Below are positions 23,681 to 33,057 of a DNA stretch of 48,278 nt, one piece after another. The position numbers and the translations under genes were made by a program. The stretch covers positions 1-48,278 of the forward strand of contig UQUN01000020.1 of NCBI GenBank assembly GCA_900544175.1, written 5' to 3'. The notes under the pieces are model-generated. The model made no database searches. It was not told the DNA's origin and saw nothing but the letters and a program-made list of their open reading frames with translations. Position 1 is the stretch's first letter. Each line of letters opens with the position of its first letter. This stretch comes from an uncultured Alistipes sp. Lineage in GTDB: Bacteria > Bacteroidota > Bacteroidia > Bacteroidales > UBA932.

Positions 23681-24730
23681 CTAAAACACCTTGAAGCCCA
23701 TAGCTTTGCGAGCAAGGGACAGTGTTGCTGCCGCACTGGCGCGCGCCTTGTCACGGCCTTCCGAAATCACGCGGTGCAGATAGGCGTCATCGTTGTATAT
23801 GGCGTCTATCCTCTCACGGATTGGCAGGGTCACCTTGCAGATGTCGGCTGCAAGCTGTTTCTTGAGATCTCCATAACGGATTGAGCAGTCATTCCACTTT
23901 TCACGGAAATACTCCACGGTAGAAGGCTCGGATACCAGAGCCAGAAGGGTAAAGAGGTTATCGATACACTCGGGCATAGGGCTGTTCGGCTCGACAGGAC
24001 CGCTGTCGGTAAGGGCCTTCATGACTTTTTTGGTAATGGTCTTCTCATCATCGTAAAGATAGATACCGTTGCCCTGGCTCTTGCCCATCTTGCCGCTGCC
24101 GTCGAGACCCGGCACCTTGATAAGCTCACCTCCGAAATTGAAACCTCGGGGCTCAACGAATACCTCCTCGCCATACATATTGTTGAAACGGCGGGCCATG
24201 ACTCTCGCGTATTCCAAATGCTGTTCCTGGTCCTTGCCCACCGGAACGAAGTCCGCCCTGTGAATAAGGATATCCGCCGCCATCAGTACGGGGTAGGTCA
24301 GCAGACCGGCGCTGATGTTGATCCCCTCGTCATTGCGGTCATCGTACGAGATGTCCTCCAGACGCATGTTGCGGGCCTTGGCCTTGGCAAGACGCACCTT
24401 GTCCTTGAATGTTGTCGTCCTCTCCAGCTCACCCTTGTATGCTATCATATTGAGCAGGACATACAGTTCACTGACCTCCGGCACATCACTCTGCACAAAT
24501 ATCGTGGCCCTATCAGGATCCAGGCCCGATGCCAGATATTCCGCAAGGATGATCTTGACATTCGCATGAAAGTCATCCGGGTGTGGATGAGTAGTCAGAG
24601 AATGCAGGTCGGCTATGAAATAGAAACACCTGTAGTCATCCTGAATCTTCACGAAATTACGCAGAGCACCAAAATAATTGCCAAGATGCAGGTGCCCCGT
24701 AGAACGGATACCGCTTAAAACTGTCTGCAT
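23681..24730 (-). CDS. trpS: Tryptophan-tRNA ligase
   Basis: Class I aminoacyl-tRNA synthetase charging tRNA-Trp. The HIGH-type motif is TGHLHLGNYFG near the N-terminus and the KMSKS-type motif is GSGKMGKSQGN. ATG 24730 (MQTVLSGIRSTG) gives 349 residues, a normal length. An upstream in-frame ATG at 24766 would overlap recA and add 12 residues with no conservation. It starts 25 nt after the recA stop and is probably cotranscribed with it. Confidence 0.95.
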   Translation of the reverse strand: MQTVLSGIRSTGHLHLGNYFGALRNFVKIQDDYRCFYFIADLHSLTTHPHPDDFHANVKIILAEYLASGLDPDRATIFVQSDVPEVSELYVLLNMIAYKGELERTTTFKDKVRLAKAKARNMRLEDISYDDRNDEGINISAGLLTYPVLMAADILIHRADFVPVGKDQEQHLEYARVMARRFNNMYGEEVFVEPRGFNFGGELIKVPGLDGSGKMGKSQGNGIYLYDDEKTITKKVMKALTDSGPVEPNSPMPECIDNLFTLLALVSEPSTVEYFREKWNDCSIRYGDLKKQLAADICKVTLPIRERIDAIYNDDAYLHRVISEGRDKARASAAATLSLARKAMGFKVF

Positions 24731-24755
24731 TGTTCTTACTTCTAATAAATTCCCG

Positions 24756-25787
24756 TTAATCCTCAATATTGCTCATGGCCTCGCGTATCCTCGCCTCGAT
24801 TTCCCCTGTCAGTTCAGGATTGTCAACGAGCAGCCTCTTGACCGCATCACGGCCCTGGGCCAGTCTGGAGTCATTGTAGCTGAACCACGATCCGCTCTTC
24901 TTTATGATATCGAACTCAACTCCAAGATCCACTATCTCGCCTATCTTCGAGATTCCCTCGCCGAAGACGATGTCGAACTCGGCCTTGCGGAACGGAGGCG
25001 CCATCTTGTTCTTGACTATCTTGACGCGGGTACGGTTGCCTGTGGGATCATCCCCGTCCTTGAGCTGGGTCACCTTACGCACATCTATACGCACGGACGC
25101 ATAGAACTTCAACGCATTGCCGCCTGTCGTAGTCTCCGGATTGCCGAACATCACACCTATCTTCTCACGCAGCTGATTGATGAAGATGCAGCAGGTGTTG
25201 GTCTTGGAGATATTGGCGGTGAGCTTCCTCAGTGCCTGACTCATAAGCCTTGCCTGCAGCCCCATCTTCTGGTCTCCCATCTCGCCCTCGATCTCCGCCT
25301 TGGGAGTCAGGGCTGCCACGGAGTCCACCACTATGATATCTATGGCACCGCTGCGTATCAGGTCATCGGCTATCTCCAGTGCCTGTTCCCCATTGTCCGG
25401 CTGGGATATCAGCAGTGTATCCACATCCACTCCGAGATTCTTCGCATAAGTACGGTCGAAGGCATGCTCAGCATCTATGATCGCAGCAAAACCACCGGCC
25501 TTCTGAGCCTCCGCTATGGCATGTATGGCGAGGGTGGTCTTACCGCTGGACTCGGGTCCGAATATCTCGATCACCCTGCCGCGGGGATAGCCGCCTATTC
25601 CGAGGGCATGGTCCAGAGCAATGGAGCCGGAGGGAATGACTGACACGTCCCCTTCCGGACGGTCTCCGAGCTTCATGATGGCTCCCTTGCCGAAATCCTT
25701 CTCAATCTTGTCCATCGTTGCCTGCAGGGCCTTCAACTTGGCCGCGTTCGCTGCTGCGGCATCTGTCTGTTCTATTTCTTTTGCCAT
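24756..25787 (-). CDS. recA: Recombinase RecA
   Basis: DNA strand-exchange protein and LexA coprotease. The product is 343 residues with Walker A GPESSGKTT, the DSVAALTPKAEIEGEMGD block, loop L2 (INQLREKIGVMFGNPETTTGGNAL, Gly-rich) and an acidic C-terminus (SNIED). Length and order are normal. A good promoter lies at 25810-25840. I see no LexA-type operator in front of it. Confidence 0.98.
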   Translation of the reverse strand: MAKEIEQTDAAAANAAKLKALQATMDKIEKDFGKGAIMKLGDRPEGDVSVIPSGSIALDHALGIGGYPRGRVIEIFGPESSGKTTLAIHAIAEAQKAGGFAAIIDAEHAFDRTYAKNLGVDVDTLLISQPDNGEQALEIADDLIRSGAIDIIVVDSVAALTPKAEIEGEMGDQKMGLQARLMSQALRKLTANISKTNTCCIFINQLREKIGVMFGNPETTTGGNALKFYASVRIDVRKVTQLKDGDDPTGNRTRVKIVKNKMAPPFRKAEFDIVFGEGISKIGEIVDLGVEFDIIKKSGSWFSYNDSRLAQGRDAVKRLLVDNPELTGEIEARIREAMSNIED

Positions 25788-25809
25788 ACTTTATTTATTA
25801 TTCCAAATG

Positions 25810-25840
25810 CAAATATAAACGAAAATCCGGACCATCGCAA
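25810..25840 (-). promoter_or_regulatory. recA promoter
   Basis: On the minus strand TTG (25840-25838), a 20-nt spacer, then TATATTTG (25817-25810). This is a full Bacteroidota primary-sigma promoter (-33 TTG, -7 TAnnTTTG), 22 nt before the ATG. Confidence 0.75.
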
Positions 25841-25871
25841 TGTAAAAACAGCTATAAACGATTATAATCAT

Positions 25872-28800
25872 TTACAGGAGACGGATGTCCCAGAAACCGG
25901 CACTCAACTCCAGTTCCACCAAGGCCGCCGCCTGATCGTACAGCAAGTCTATGTACATAGCCCTTAAGTCATTGTAAGTACGCTGAGCATCGAGAACCTC
26001 CAGCAGCGACACTTCTCCCTGGCTGTAACTGTAGAGCATCCCTTCCATCACACTCTCCGCATCCGAAAGCAGTCTTTCCCCACTGGAAGCCAGCTGCTGC
26101 GACAACAGGACATAGCGTCTGCTGGCCTGAAGCACTTCCGTTTCTATCTGCACTTCCACCTGCATAGTCTGCATCCTGGCCTGTTCCTGCCTGCCTCGGG
26201 CCGCATCAACCGCACCACGGTTGATATTGGAAAATTTCAGTGGAACGGCTATTCCGGCCGAAATACCGGTATAGGCTGGAGCAGGGGCTATCTCATTGCG
26301 CACCTGCGAATTGATATTGGCCCCGATGGAGAGTTCCACATCCGTTCCCCTCTCCTTCCGGACAAGATTAAGGGCCGCTGCCGCCACTTCCTCATTGCGC
26401 ATGGCGGCCAGAAGGTCTGTTCTTCCCTCACAAGCCGCGGCCAACAAGGAATCGAGACTGAAATTCCGCATCAGAGGCTGCAGGACGGCATCCGGTCTGA
26501 AAAGAGTATCCCTGGGGGAATATCCCATCTGCACACCCAATGCCGCAAGTGCCTGGTACAGGTCAGCCTCAGCCCCTGCAATTTCATTACGCCGCATATC
26601 TGCCTCAAGACGGCTCTGCCGTACGGCAAGTTCCGTAATCTCTCCGGCTTCGAAACGCAGGCTGTCGCTCACTGCCAGCCGGCGGATATTGTCATAGGAA
26701 TCCTGCTGCAACATGTACAGTTCCTGCTGTCTCATGGCATCGAGGTAGACCAGAGTCGCCCGAGCCCGCAGATTACGCAGATAATCCGCAAGCAGTGCCT
26801 CGGCAAGAGCTTTCTGACTGGAGAGCAGATCCATACGCGCCCGTCTCACTCCGAAGGTGATGTTCTTGCTGAGTTCAAATTCCGCTCCCTGCCCCATCTC
26901 CATGCTCCAGTCACTGTTGTTGCTGTACGATGCAGAAAATGTAAAGTCGCTGAACACCCGGGCGGCAGTCAGTTCGGCCCGGGAGATATCGATATTCAGC
27001 TTTTCGGCGGCATACTCGAGATTGCCCTCCGTCACTGCCTCAAGATAGGCATCATAGCTTATTTTCACCGGAGACAGGCTTTGGGCCTGCACGTCCTGAG
27101 TCCGGGCCGGCAATACCGCCGCACAGCAAAACAGGGACAGAAAAACAGGCAGGACCTGCTGTGCCGCATACGTTTTTTTCTTGTCCGACAATCCGAGCCT
27201 GCGCTTTTCCACCAGATAGTACAGTACGGGCAGCACGAAAAGAGTCACCAGAGTGGCGAAGAGCAGCCCGTAGACAATCACTGTAGCCAGAGGTCTCTGC
27301 ACGTCAGAGCCTATGCCTGTGGCAAGGGAGGCCGGCAGCAGTCCGAAAATGGCCACTGTGGCTGTCATCATCATGGGACGCAGACGGTGCGCCGCCCCGT
27401 CGATGACCGCCTCCTTCAGCTGCCACCCTTTCTTCCGCAGGACGTTGATATGGGAGAGCATGATCACCCCGTTCTGAATAGCCAGGCCGAAAAGGGCAAT
27501 GAAGCCCACTGCGGAGGAGATATTGAAGGTCATCCCCCGCACCACCAGTGCCAGCATGCCGCCGAAAACCATCAGAGGCAGCAGGGCAATCAGCAGCCCG
27601 GCCTGCCGGAAGTTGCCGAAGGAGAAAAACAGCAGCAGGAACATCACGGCGAGGGTCACCGGCACTATCAGGGCCAGACGGCTGAAAGCGCGGTCCTGAT
27701 TCTCGAGCTGACCGCCCCAGGTATAATGGAAATCGCGATGGTCATAGAAGACATTGCGGCTTATCTCCCGGTCAGCCTCGGCCACGAAAGAAGATAGGTC
27801 GCGGTCGCGGAGATTGACCTGTATGGTCGTGACGCGCCGGTTCATCTCCCGCGAGATCATGCTGGCTCCTATGGTAGTACGCACATCTGCCACTGACGAC
27901 AGCGGAATCTTGGCACCGGAGGCGGATGTCAGCATGAGAGCCCCTATCTTCTCCGGCGTATCCCTGGACTCCTCCGTATAGCGGCAGGTCACGTCGTAGA
28001 CTCTGCTGCCCACAAAGACCTGGGAGACAGCCTTGCCGCCCAAGGCCACCTCGATAAGCTCCGCCACATCGGCGACATTGAGCCCGTACTGGGCTATCCT
28101 GTCCCTGTCCACCACTATCTGCAGCTGCGGCAGAAACGGCTCTTCGGCCAGCCTTACATCACCGGCGCCTTCCACCCCGGAAATCACCTGCGCCATCTGC
28201 TCCGCAATCCGCCTCGCCTCATCCAGGTCCTCGCCGTATATCTTGACTGCCAGGTCACTGTGCGCTCCGGCAATCTGGTCCATCACCATATCTATGATCG
28301 GCTGGGAGAATCCCGCCCCGTACCCGGGCATCGTCTCTATCATGGCCGCCATATCCTCCACCAGGTCCGCCTTCCGCCGGCCTCTATCCCACTCTTTATA
28401 GGGTTTCAGCCCTACCATCACCTCGATATGCGAGAACGAAAAAGGGCAGACTCCCTCGTCATCACGTCCGGTCTGGGTCATGACGTAAGTCACCTCGTCG
28501 AATTCCTTCAGCCTGTACCTCAACTCGTCAGCCATCTCCGCGGACTTCTCGAGCGACATTCCGGCCGGCAGCTGTACCTGTATCCATATACTGCCCTCAT
28601 CCAGTTCCGGCATGAAATCCTTGCCGACATACACCGACAGCCCGATCACCGCCGCCAGTACAGCGGCAACCGGCGCTATCAGCCTGCGGGGAGCCCCGAT
28701 AAGCGATGCGGTGGCGGACTTGTATTTAAGCGTCAGGGCCTCCATCCAGCGGTTGCGGTACACCTTCTGCGGCCTGCGGTAGACCGAATAGGCCAGTCCG

Positions 28801-30257
28801 GGAATAAGCAGCAGAGCTGCCGCCAAAGCTCCGATAAGGGCGAAGCTAAGGGTAAACGCCATAGGGGTGAACAATTTCCTCTCCACCCGGTCGAATGCGA
28901 AAAGCGGCAGATAGGCAGTGATTATGATCAGAGTGGCAAAGAAAATGGGCCTTGCCACCTCTGCGGCTCTCCGGGCGACAGTACGGCGGTCCAGCGGCGC
29001 GGAAGGGTCGTCCTCCCTCTTTTTGAGGACAGTCTCCATCATCACGATAGTGCCGTCCACTATGATGCCGAAGTCTATGGCTCCGAGCGACAGCAGATTG
29101 GCAGGAATGTCGGTAAGCCACATGAGGATAAATGAAATCAGCAGCGACAGCGGTATGGTGACGGTCGCCAGCAAGGCTCCCTTGGGACTGCCGAGGAAAA
29201 TGACAAGGACGGCCAGCACCAGCAGGATGCCGAAGGAAAGGGTGTGCAGTATGGTATTGAGAGTAGCATCCACCAGTTCCGTCCGGTCGTAGAATACTTT
29301 CAGACGCACACCGTCGGGCAGGATGTTGTCATTGAGGTCCTCCACCGCCCGGTTCACCTCCCTGAGCACACGTGAGGGATTCTCATAGCGGAGCAACTGG
29401 ACCATGCCCTGCACCCCGTCCGCATAATCGGTTTCCCCGTCCAGATACCCCATTATGCCCTTCCGTTCCAGGTTGCCGTACTTCAGAGTGCCGATGTCCC
29501 TGAGATAGACCGGTGCCCCACCGTCACTGCGAACCACGATATTGCCCAGGTCCTCCAGGTCCTGCACAAGTCCTACTCCACGGACCACATAGCTCAGGTC
29601 TCCGCGCATGATGGTACTGCCTCCGGCATTTGCGTTATTGTCCTCTATCGCCCCGGTCACCTCGCTGAGCGAAAGGCCGTAGGCTGTCAGCCGGTCTGGG
29701 TCTATCTCGATCTGGTACTGGGTAGTGATGCCGCCGAAATTGGAGACGTCCGCGATTCCGTAGATCTGTTTCAGACGGGGTATAATCACCCAGTGGTTCA
29801 GGTCCGTCAGCTCTCTGAGACTGCGGTCTCCTGTAACCACATACCGGAAAATCTCACCGGTGGGAGAGGTCAGCGGATCCAGTCCGGGCTGCGCTCCGAA
29901 AGGCAGCTCTATGTCAGCGATACGCTCCATCACCCGCTGGCGCGCCCAGTAATCATCCACACCGTCCTCGAAAACGAGGGTTATCTTGGAGATGCCGAAA
30001 AAGTTCTTGCTGCGCATCACCTTCAGGCCGGGGATACCGTTCAGTTCCCTTTCCAAGGGCACGGTTATCTGCTGTTCTACCTCGGCCACGGCAAGTCCCG
30101 GCACCTGAGTGGCCACTCCCACCGATACATCGGCGATATCCGGATAGGCATCTATGGCCAGATGCTTCCAGGCGTACAATCCAAGGGCCGCGAGCAGCAC
30201 GAACACGGCCAGCACGAGCCATCTGCGCTCGAGCAGTCTGTCTATGAACTTCTCCAT
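25872..30257 (-). CDS. CzcA/CusA-type RND metal efflux pump fused to a TolC-like channel
   Basis: The product is 1461 residues. The N-terminal roughly 1040 residues are a heavy-metal-efflux RND transporter: TM1 WLVLAVFVLLAALGLYAW, and the family's TM4 signature GAIDFGIIVDGTIVMMETV with its charged proton-relay residues. After YYLVEKRRLGLSDKKK an internal hydrophobic, signal-like stretch (VLPVFLSLFCCAAVLPA) leads into an outer-membrane-efflux-protein domain (about 1075-1461; helical, ISRAELTAARVFSDF, QEQARMQTMQVEVQIETEV, QGEVSLLEVLDAQRTYNDL). Pump and outer membrane channel are thus one polypeptide, with the internal segment probably spanning or being cut. Such fusions are, as I recall, widespread in Bacteroidota. 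The adaptor gene ends 4 nt upstream. Substrate is probably Cu/Ag or Zn/Co/Cd; which cannot be read. Confidence 0.92.
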   Translation of the reverse strand: MEKFIDRLLERRWLVLAVFVLLAALGLYAWKHLAIDAYPDIADVSVGVATQVPGLAVAEVEQQITVPLERELNGIPGLKVMRSKNFFGISKITLVFEDGVDDYWARQRVMERIADIELPFGAQPGLDPLTSPTGEIFRYVVTGDRSLRELTDLNHWVIIPRLKQIYGIADVSNFGGITTQYQIEIDPDRLTAYGLSLSEVTGAIEDNNANAGGSTIMRGDLSYVVRGVGLVQDLEDLGNIVVRSDGGAPVYLRDIGTLKYGNLERKGIMGYLDGETDYADGVQGMVQLLRYENPSRVLREVNRAVEDLNDNILPDGVRLKVFYDRTELVDATLNTILHTLSFGILLVLAVLVIFLGSPKGALLATVTIPLSLLISFILMWLTDIPANLLSLGAIDFGIIVDGTIVMMETVLKKREDDPSAPLDRRTVARRAAEVARPIFFATLIIITAYLPLFAFDRVERKLFTPMAFTLSFALIGALAAALLLIPGLAYSVYRRPQKVYRNRWMEALTLKYKSATASLIGAPRRLIAPVAAVLAAVIGLSVYVGKDFMPELDEGSIWIQVQLPAGMSLEKSAEMADELRYRLKEFDEVTYVMTQTGRDDEGVCPFSFSHIEVMVGLKPYKEWDRGRRKADLVEDMAAMIETMPGYGAGFSQPIIDMVMDQIAGAHSDLAVKIYGEDLDEARRIAEQMAQVISGVEGAGDVRLAEEPFLPQLQIVVDRDRIAQYGLNVADVAELIEVALGGKAVSQVFVGSRVYDVTCRYTEESRDTPEKIGALMLTSASGAKIPLSSVADVRTTIGASMISREMNRRVTTIQVNLRDRDLSSFVAEADREISRNVFYDHRDFHYTWGGQLENQDRAFSRLALIVPVTLAVMFLLLFFSFGNFRQAGLLIALLPLMVFGGMLALVVRGMTFNISSAVGFIALFGLAIQNGVIMLSHINVLRKKGWQLKEAVIDGAAHRLRPMMMTATVAIFGLLPASLATGIGSDVQRPLATVIVYGLLFATLVTLFVLPVLYYLVEKRRLGLSDKKKTYAAQQVLPVFLSLFCCAAVLPARTQDVQAQSLSPVKISYDAYLEAVTEGNLEYAAEKLNIDISRAELTAARVFSDFTFSASYSNNSDWSMEMGQGAEFELSKNITFGVRRARMDLLSSQKALAEALLADYLRNLRARATLVYLDAMRQQELYMLQQDSYDNIRRLAVSDSLRFEAGEITELAVRQSRLEADMRRNEIAGAEADLYQALAALGVQMGYSPRDTLFRPDAVLQPLMRNFSLDSLLAAACEGRTDLLAAMRNEEVAAAALNLVRKERGTDVELSIGANINSQVRNEIAPAPAYTGISAGIAVPLKFSNINRGAVDAARGRQEQARMQTMQVEVQIETEVLQASRRYVLLSQQLASSGERLLSDAESVMEGMLYSYSQGEVSLLEVLDAQRTYNDLRAMYIDLLYDQAAALVELELSAGFWDIRLL

Positions 30258-30261
30258 GGCC

Positions 30262-31359
30262 CTACATATTCAGGAAAATACCACCTCTGGTCATTACAGT
30301 CTCGCCTCCCTCCAGTCCGCTGAGAATACGCACATTGCCGTCCCCGAGAGTTTCCGAGACCACCGGCTTCCTCAGCAGTGTGCCGTCTCCTAGAGACTGG
30401 TAGACGAAATCACTGCCGCTCTCCTGCATAAGGGCTGTGGCCGGCAATATGAAGGACTCGACTGGAGAGCTGAAGAACAGCACATTGCAGAACATTCCCA
30501 ATTTCAGGCTGCGGGCCGCGTTGTCGCATTCCACTATCACCTCCAGAGCACGGCTTTCGGGATCCACCATTTCGCCCACATAGTGCACCCTGCCCTCATA
30601 GGTGAGCTCCGGCGCCGAGGGAACATGTATTTCCACACTGTCCCCCTCCTGCACTGCCCCGAAATAGCGCTCCTTGACAAAGGCCCTGACCCACACCGTA
30701 GAGAGGTCGGCCACCACTGCCAGAGGCCCGTCCCCTTCGGAGACATAGCTGCCTATCGTCATATCGCAGCTGAGCACCTCCCCGGCTATGGGAGAGACGG
30801 AAACGAGCGGCTGCCCCATACGGAGAGAGGCTGTATCCGCATTGAATATCCTGAGCACCGCTACAGCCTGTTCCAGCTCCTGGGCCGCAATGTAGGCCTC
30901 GCTCCTGGCCTGTTCCAGATCACGCACGGCCCCTACCCCGTTGCGGGAAAGGGCACTCTGACGCGCATAGCGTCCGGCAGCCAGCTCATTGTTGGCCTTA
31001 GCCGCAAAATAAGACCTTACTGCCTCGTAGAAACCGGAAGAGCCGAGAGTGAATACCGGCGTTCCTTTTTTTACCTTCTGTCCGAGATGCACGCTGCATC
31101 CCTCCACCCGACCGGAGAAAGGGGCTGAGATTTCAGCTATCCTGCCCGCCACGGGAGTCACCTCCCCGGCCGTCCGGAAACGGGCCGAATAGCCGCACGG
31201 CTCCACAGTGGCGAATTCCATTTGTCCGTATATAGGTGAATTGCTGCTGACAACTACTGTATCGCCGCGGAATACCACCTCTGCGGCGCTCTGAGCAGTT
31301 CTGTTGCCGGCACATGCCGTCAGCAGCAGCATGAGTCCGGGTATGAAAAATCTGTACAT
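30262..31359 (-). CDS. RND efflux periplasmic adaptor (CzcB/CusB-like)
   Basis: The product is 365 residues, a lipoprotein by its N-terminus (MYRFFIPGLMLLLTACAGN; lipobox LLTAC). Lipoyl-like halves flank a helical hairpin (ISAPFSGRVEGCSVHLGQKVKKG ... SPIAGEVLSCDMTIGSYVSEGD). A beta-barrel domain (VWVRAFVKERYFGAVQEGD) and a membrane-proximal domain follow. It links the RND pump to the outer membrane channel in the periplasm. No N-terminal Met/His-rich metal-binding extension is obvious; the separate His-rich protein upstream may supply that. It is directly followed by the pump gene. Confidence 0.92.
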   Translation of the reverse strand: MYRFFIPGLMLLLTACAGNRTAQSAAEVVFRGDTVVVSSNSPIYGQMEFATVEPCGYSARFRTAGEVTPVAGRIAEISAPFSGRVEGCSVHLGQKVKKGTPVFTLGSSGFYEAVRSYFAAKANNELAAGRYARQSALSRNGVGAVRDLEQARSEAYIAAQELEQAVAVLRIFNADTASLRMGQPLVSVSPIAGEVLSCDMTIGSYVSEGDGPLAVVADLSTVWVRAFVKERYFGAVQEGDSVEIHVPSAPELTYEGRVHYVGEMVDPESRALEVIVECDNAARSLKLGMFCNVLFFSSPVESFILPATALMQESGSDFVYQSLGDGTLLRKPVVSETLGDGNVRILSGLEGGETVMTRGGIFLNM

Positions 31360-31392
31360 GAATTTCTATCTAAGTTATTGTAAAATGATTTT

Positions 31393-31420
31393 CCGGCAGG
31401 GCACAATACGGCCCTGTCGG
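31393..31420. other. Intergenic hairpin in the metal-efflux operon
   Basis: Arms CCGGCAGGGC (31393-31402) and GCCCTGTCGG (31411-31420) pair at 9 of 10 Watson-Crick positions, the tenth being a G-U wobble, around an 8-nt loop. Flanking ATTTTC and GAAAAT extend the stem after a 2-nt bulge. No T run follows directly on either strand. It lies between the His-rich gene and the adaptor gene, where it could act as a weak attenuator or an mRNA end/processing signal. Confidence 0.5.
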
Positions 31421-31441
31421 TAGAAAATGAAAACAGGCGTC

Positions 31442-31801
31442 TTAGACAGAATGTACGGGAGGGGCCCTCAGACCATAATGCAGCAGTACTCCTGCGGCAG
31501 TCTCACTTTCCCCGCATGCGTAATACACGGCAACCGGAGTGCATTGCACATCTGCTATGACAACACTCTCACCCGCAAAGAAGGTGGAAGCGTTGAAAGC
31601 GGATATCACCCTAAGGTCATTGGCCGTATGGGTATGGTCCGGAAGTCCGTCGGTGTTCTTGGCGTAGGGATGCGAGTGAGTGACGGAATACCCCTGATAG
31701 TAATGCGTATGGACAAACAGCGTATTGCTCACATAGAACCCTATGAACAGGGACATGAGCAGACAGTTCAGAAAGCGGTATTTTCTCAGCCGTTTTACCA
31801 T
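31442..31801 (-). CDS. Small His-rich membrane protein of the metal-efflux locus
   Basis: ATG 31801 (MVKRLRKYRFLNCLLMSLF) gives 119 residues and follows a complete promoter by 8 nt; an ATG at 31840 would include the promoter and is rejected. A positively charged N-terminus and one TM (about 10-28) are followed by clustered histidines (HTHYYQGYSVTHSHPY, PDHTHT) and a C-terminal part without known motifs. I recognise no named family. Position and His content suggest periplasmic metal binding or sensing ahead of the CzcB-CzcA genes. Similar small proteins next to CusA/CzcA genes occur in other Bacteroidota, as far as I remember. Confidence 0.7.
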   Translation of the reverse strand: MVKRLRKYRFLNCLLMSLFIGFYVSNTLFVHTHYYQGYSVTHSHPYAKNTDGLPDHTHTANDLRVISAFNASTFFAGESVVIADVQCTPVAVYYACGESETAAGVLLHYGLRAPPVHSV

Positions 31802-31809
31802 AACGCGGA

Positions 31810-31841
31810 CAAATATACGCAGAAGCCGAGAGCAGAGCAAA
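31810..31841 (-). promoter_or_regulatory. Promoter of the metal-efflux operon
   Basis: On the minus strand TTTG (31841-31838), a 20-nt spacer, then TATATTTG (31817-31810), a near-ideal Bacteroidota promoter. The ATG begins 8 nt after the box, so the 5' leader would be only a few nucleotides. Confidence 0.75.
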
Positions 31842-31919
31842 TTTATTTGTTATGCCGAGGCGTGAACAATATAAATGACGAAGTCAAATAAGGAGGTTTC
31901 AACAATCCCTCACGGAGAC

Positions 31920-32540
31920 CTATTCTCCCTGTGCCACTGTGGTTGCGAGTCTGGCAACGTCATCTAAAGTAAGGCTGTCGGACTCGAACTGGATGACCAC
32001 GGTCTCCTCATCGGAGTCCGCGAGCATCAGGAATTCCACAATACGCTTCCCGTCAGGGGACTTGTAGTAGAAATCCACCTTGTCTCCACCGTCCTTGACC
32101 TTCATGAGCTGCACATAGTCCCCGTCCACCCGGATATTCTGACGCATGTCAGAGGCGACTGCCTGGTCCTCGGTTGACAGAATATACAGACCGGTAAGGC
32201 TGGAGATGGTTGCGAACATCTGTGAAAGTTCCTCAGTATCCACATCCGTTGAACCACCGTCGCCATCTACCTGCACGCTGCCCGTGACACTCACATCCAG
32301 ATTGCGCAGAAGATCAAACATGGCGGACGACACGTAGACTGTAGTGACTGCCGGATTGTTCTCGTATTTCCGGTAAAGTGCCTTGACATTGTCTTCCTCC
32401 GTCCGGTTACCTGTCTCTCCTGAGACAACGGGTGCTACAAGATGGCTGTCAGAAACCGCAGCTGACGAGAACGGAGCCGCAGCACAGAGCAGTAGGAACG
32501 ATGCCGCGATAGAGGCGGCACTTAAAACGACTTTTTTCAT
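31920..32540 (-). CDS. DUF4252 domain-containing protein (distal)
   Basis: The product is 206 residues with a signal peptide (MKKVVLSAASIAASFLLLCAAA). The mature part shows the DUF4252 pattern: LYRKYENNPAVTTVYVSSAMFDLL, later LSSLTGLYILST and a beta-rich end (VDFYYKSPDGKRIVEFLMLAD, VVIQFESDSLTLDDVARLA). Role unknown; predicted periplasmic or outer-membrane associated. It is the last gene of the ECF sigma operon, 5 nt after the anti-sigma-like gene, and paralogous to the first gene. Confidence 0.82.
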   Translation of the reverse strand: MKKVVLSAASIAASFLLLCAAAPFSSAAVSDSHLVAPVVSGETGNRTEEDNVKALYRKYENNPAVTTVYVSSAMFDLLRNLDVSVTGSVQVDGDGGSTDVDTEELSQMFATISSLTGLYILSTEDQAVASDMRQNIRVDGDYVQLMKVKDGGDKVDFYYKSPDGKRIVEFLMLADSDEETVVIQFESDSLTLDDVARLATTVAQGE

Positions 32541-32545
32541 AACCT

Positions 32546-33046
32546 TTACTTATTATTAACTTTACTTTGAACTGATTCCATTGTTTTTGAGACCATGTCC
32601 CCGGCCCGGTCCATGCTGTTGCCGGCTTTTGCCAGTCCCTTGCCGAGATTCTCCCCTACCATCTCCAGCGCCCTGACTGTCTCGGCATAGGCAAGGGCCG
32701 GATCCTCGAAAGTATCCTTCGGTTCGTACGTATCGGCAGGCATTATGAGAGCTACTGCGGCGATGACAGCTGCAGCGGCGACCGAAGAAACGGAAGCGAC
32801 CAGCCTCATCCAACTCCGGCGGCGGCCCATCTCACGGTCTACTGCCTGCTCTATCGTCCGGGACAGATCCTCCGGAACCGGTATTTCATCATCGGAGACC
32901 CTGAGCTCAGAAAGCCCTTTCAGAAGAGTCCTGTCTTCAACAGATGCCTCCTCCAGTCTGTCTGCCAGTTCCCTTTCCTCCGCGCTGGAAGTCTGTCCGG
33001 CATAGAAACGCTCCGACAATTCTGATATTTTTAAATTCCTGTCCAT
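32546..33046 (-). CDS. Probable anti-sigma factor, single-pass membrane protein
   Basis: The product is 166 residues. A cytoplasmic N-terminal part (ERFYAGQTSSAEERELADRL, then PEDLSRTIEQAVDREMGRRR) precedes one TM (about 82-100, VSSVAAAAVIAAVALIMP). A short periplasmic tail follows with an amphipathic helix (ALEMVGENLGKGLAKAGNSM). No zinc-type HxxxCxxC motif is visible. Position 11 nt after the ECF sigma gene and the topology support an anti-sigma role, but sequence identity to a named family is not evident. Confidence 0.65.
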   Translation of the reverse strand: MDRNLKISELSERFYAGQTSSAEERELADRLEEASVEDRTLLKGLSELRVSDDEIPVPEDLSRTIEQAVDREMGRRRSWMRLVASVSSVAAAAVIAAVALIMPADTYEPKDTFEDPALAYAETVRALEMVGENLGKGLAKAGNSMDRAGDMVSKTMESVQSKVNNK

Positions 33047-33057
33047 TTTTAAAAATC

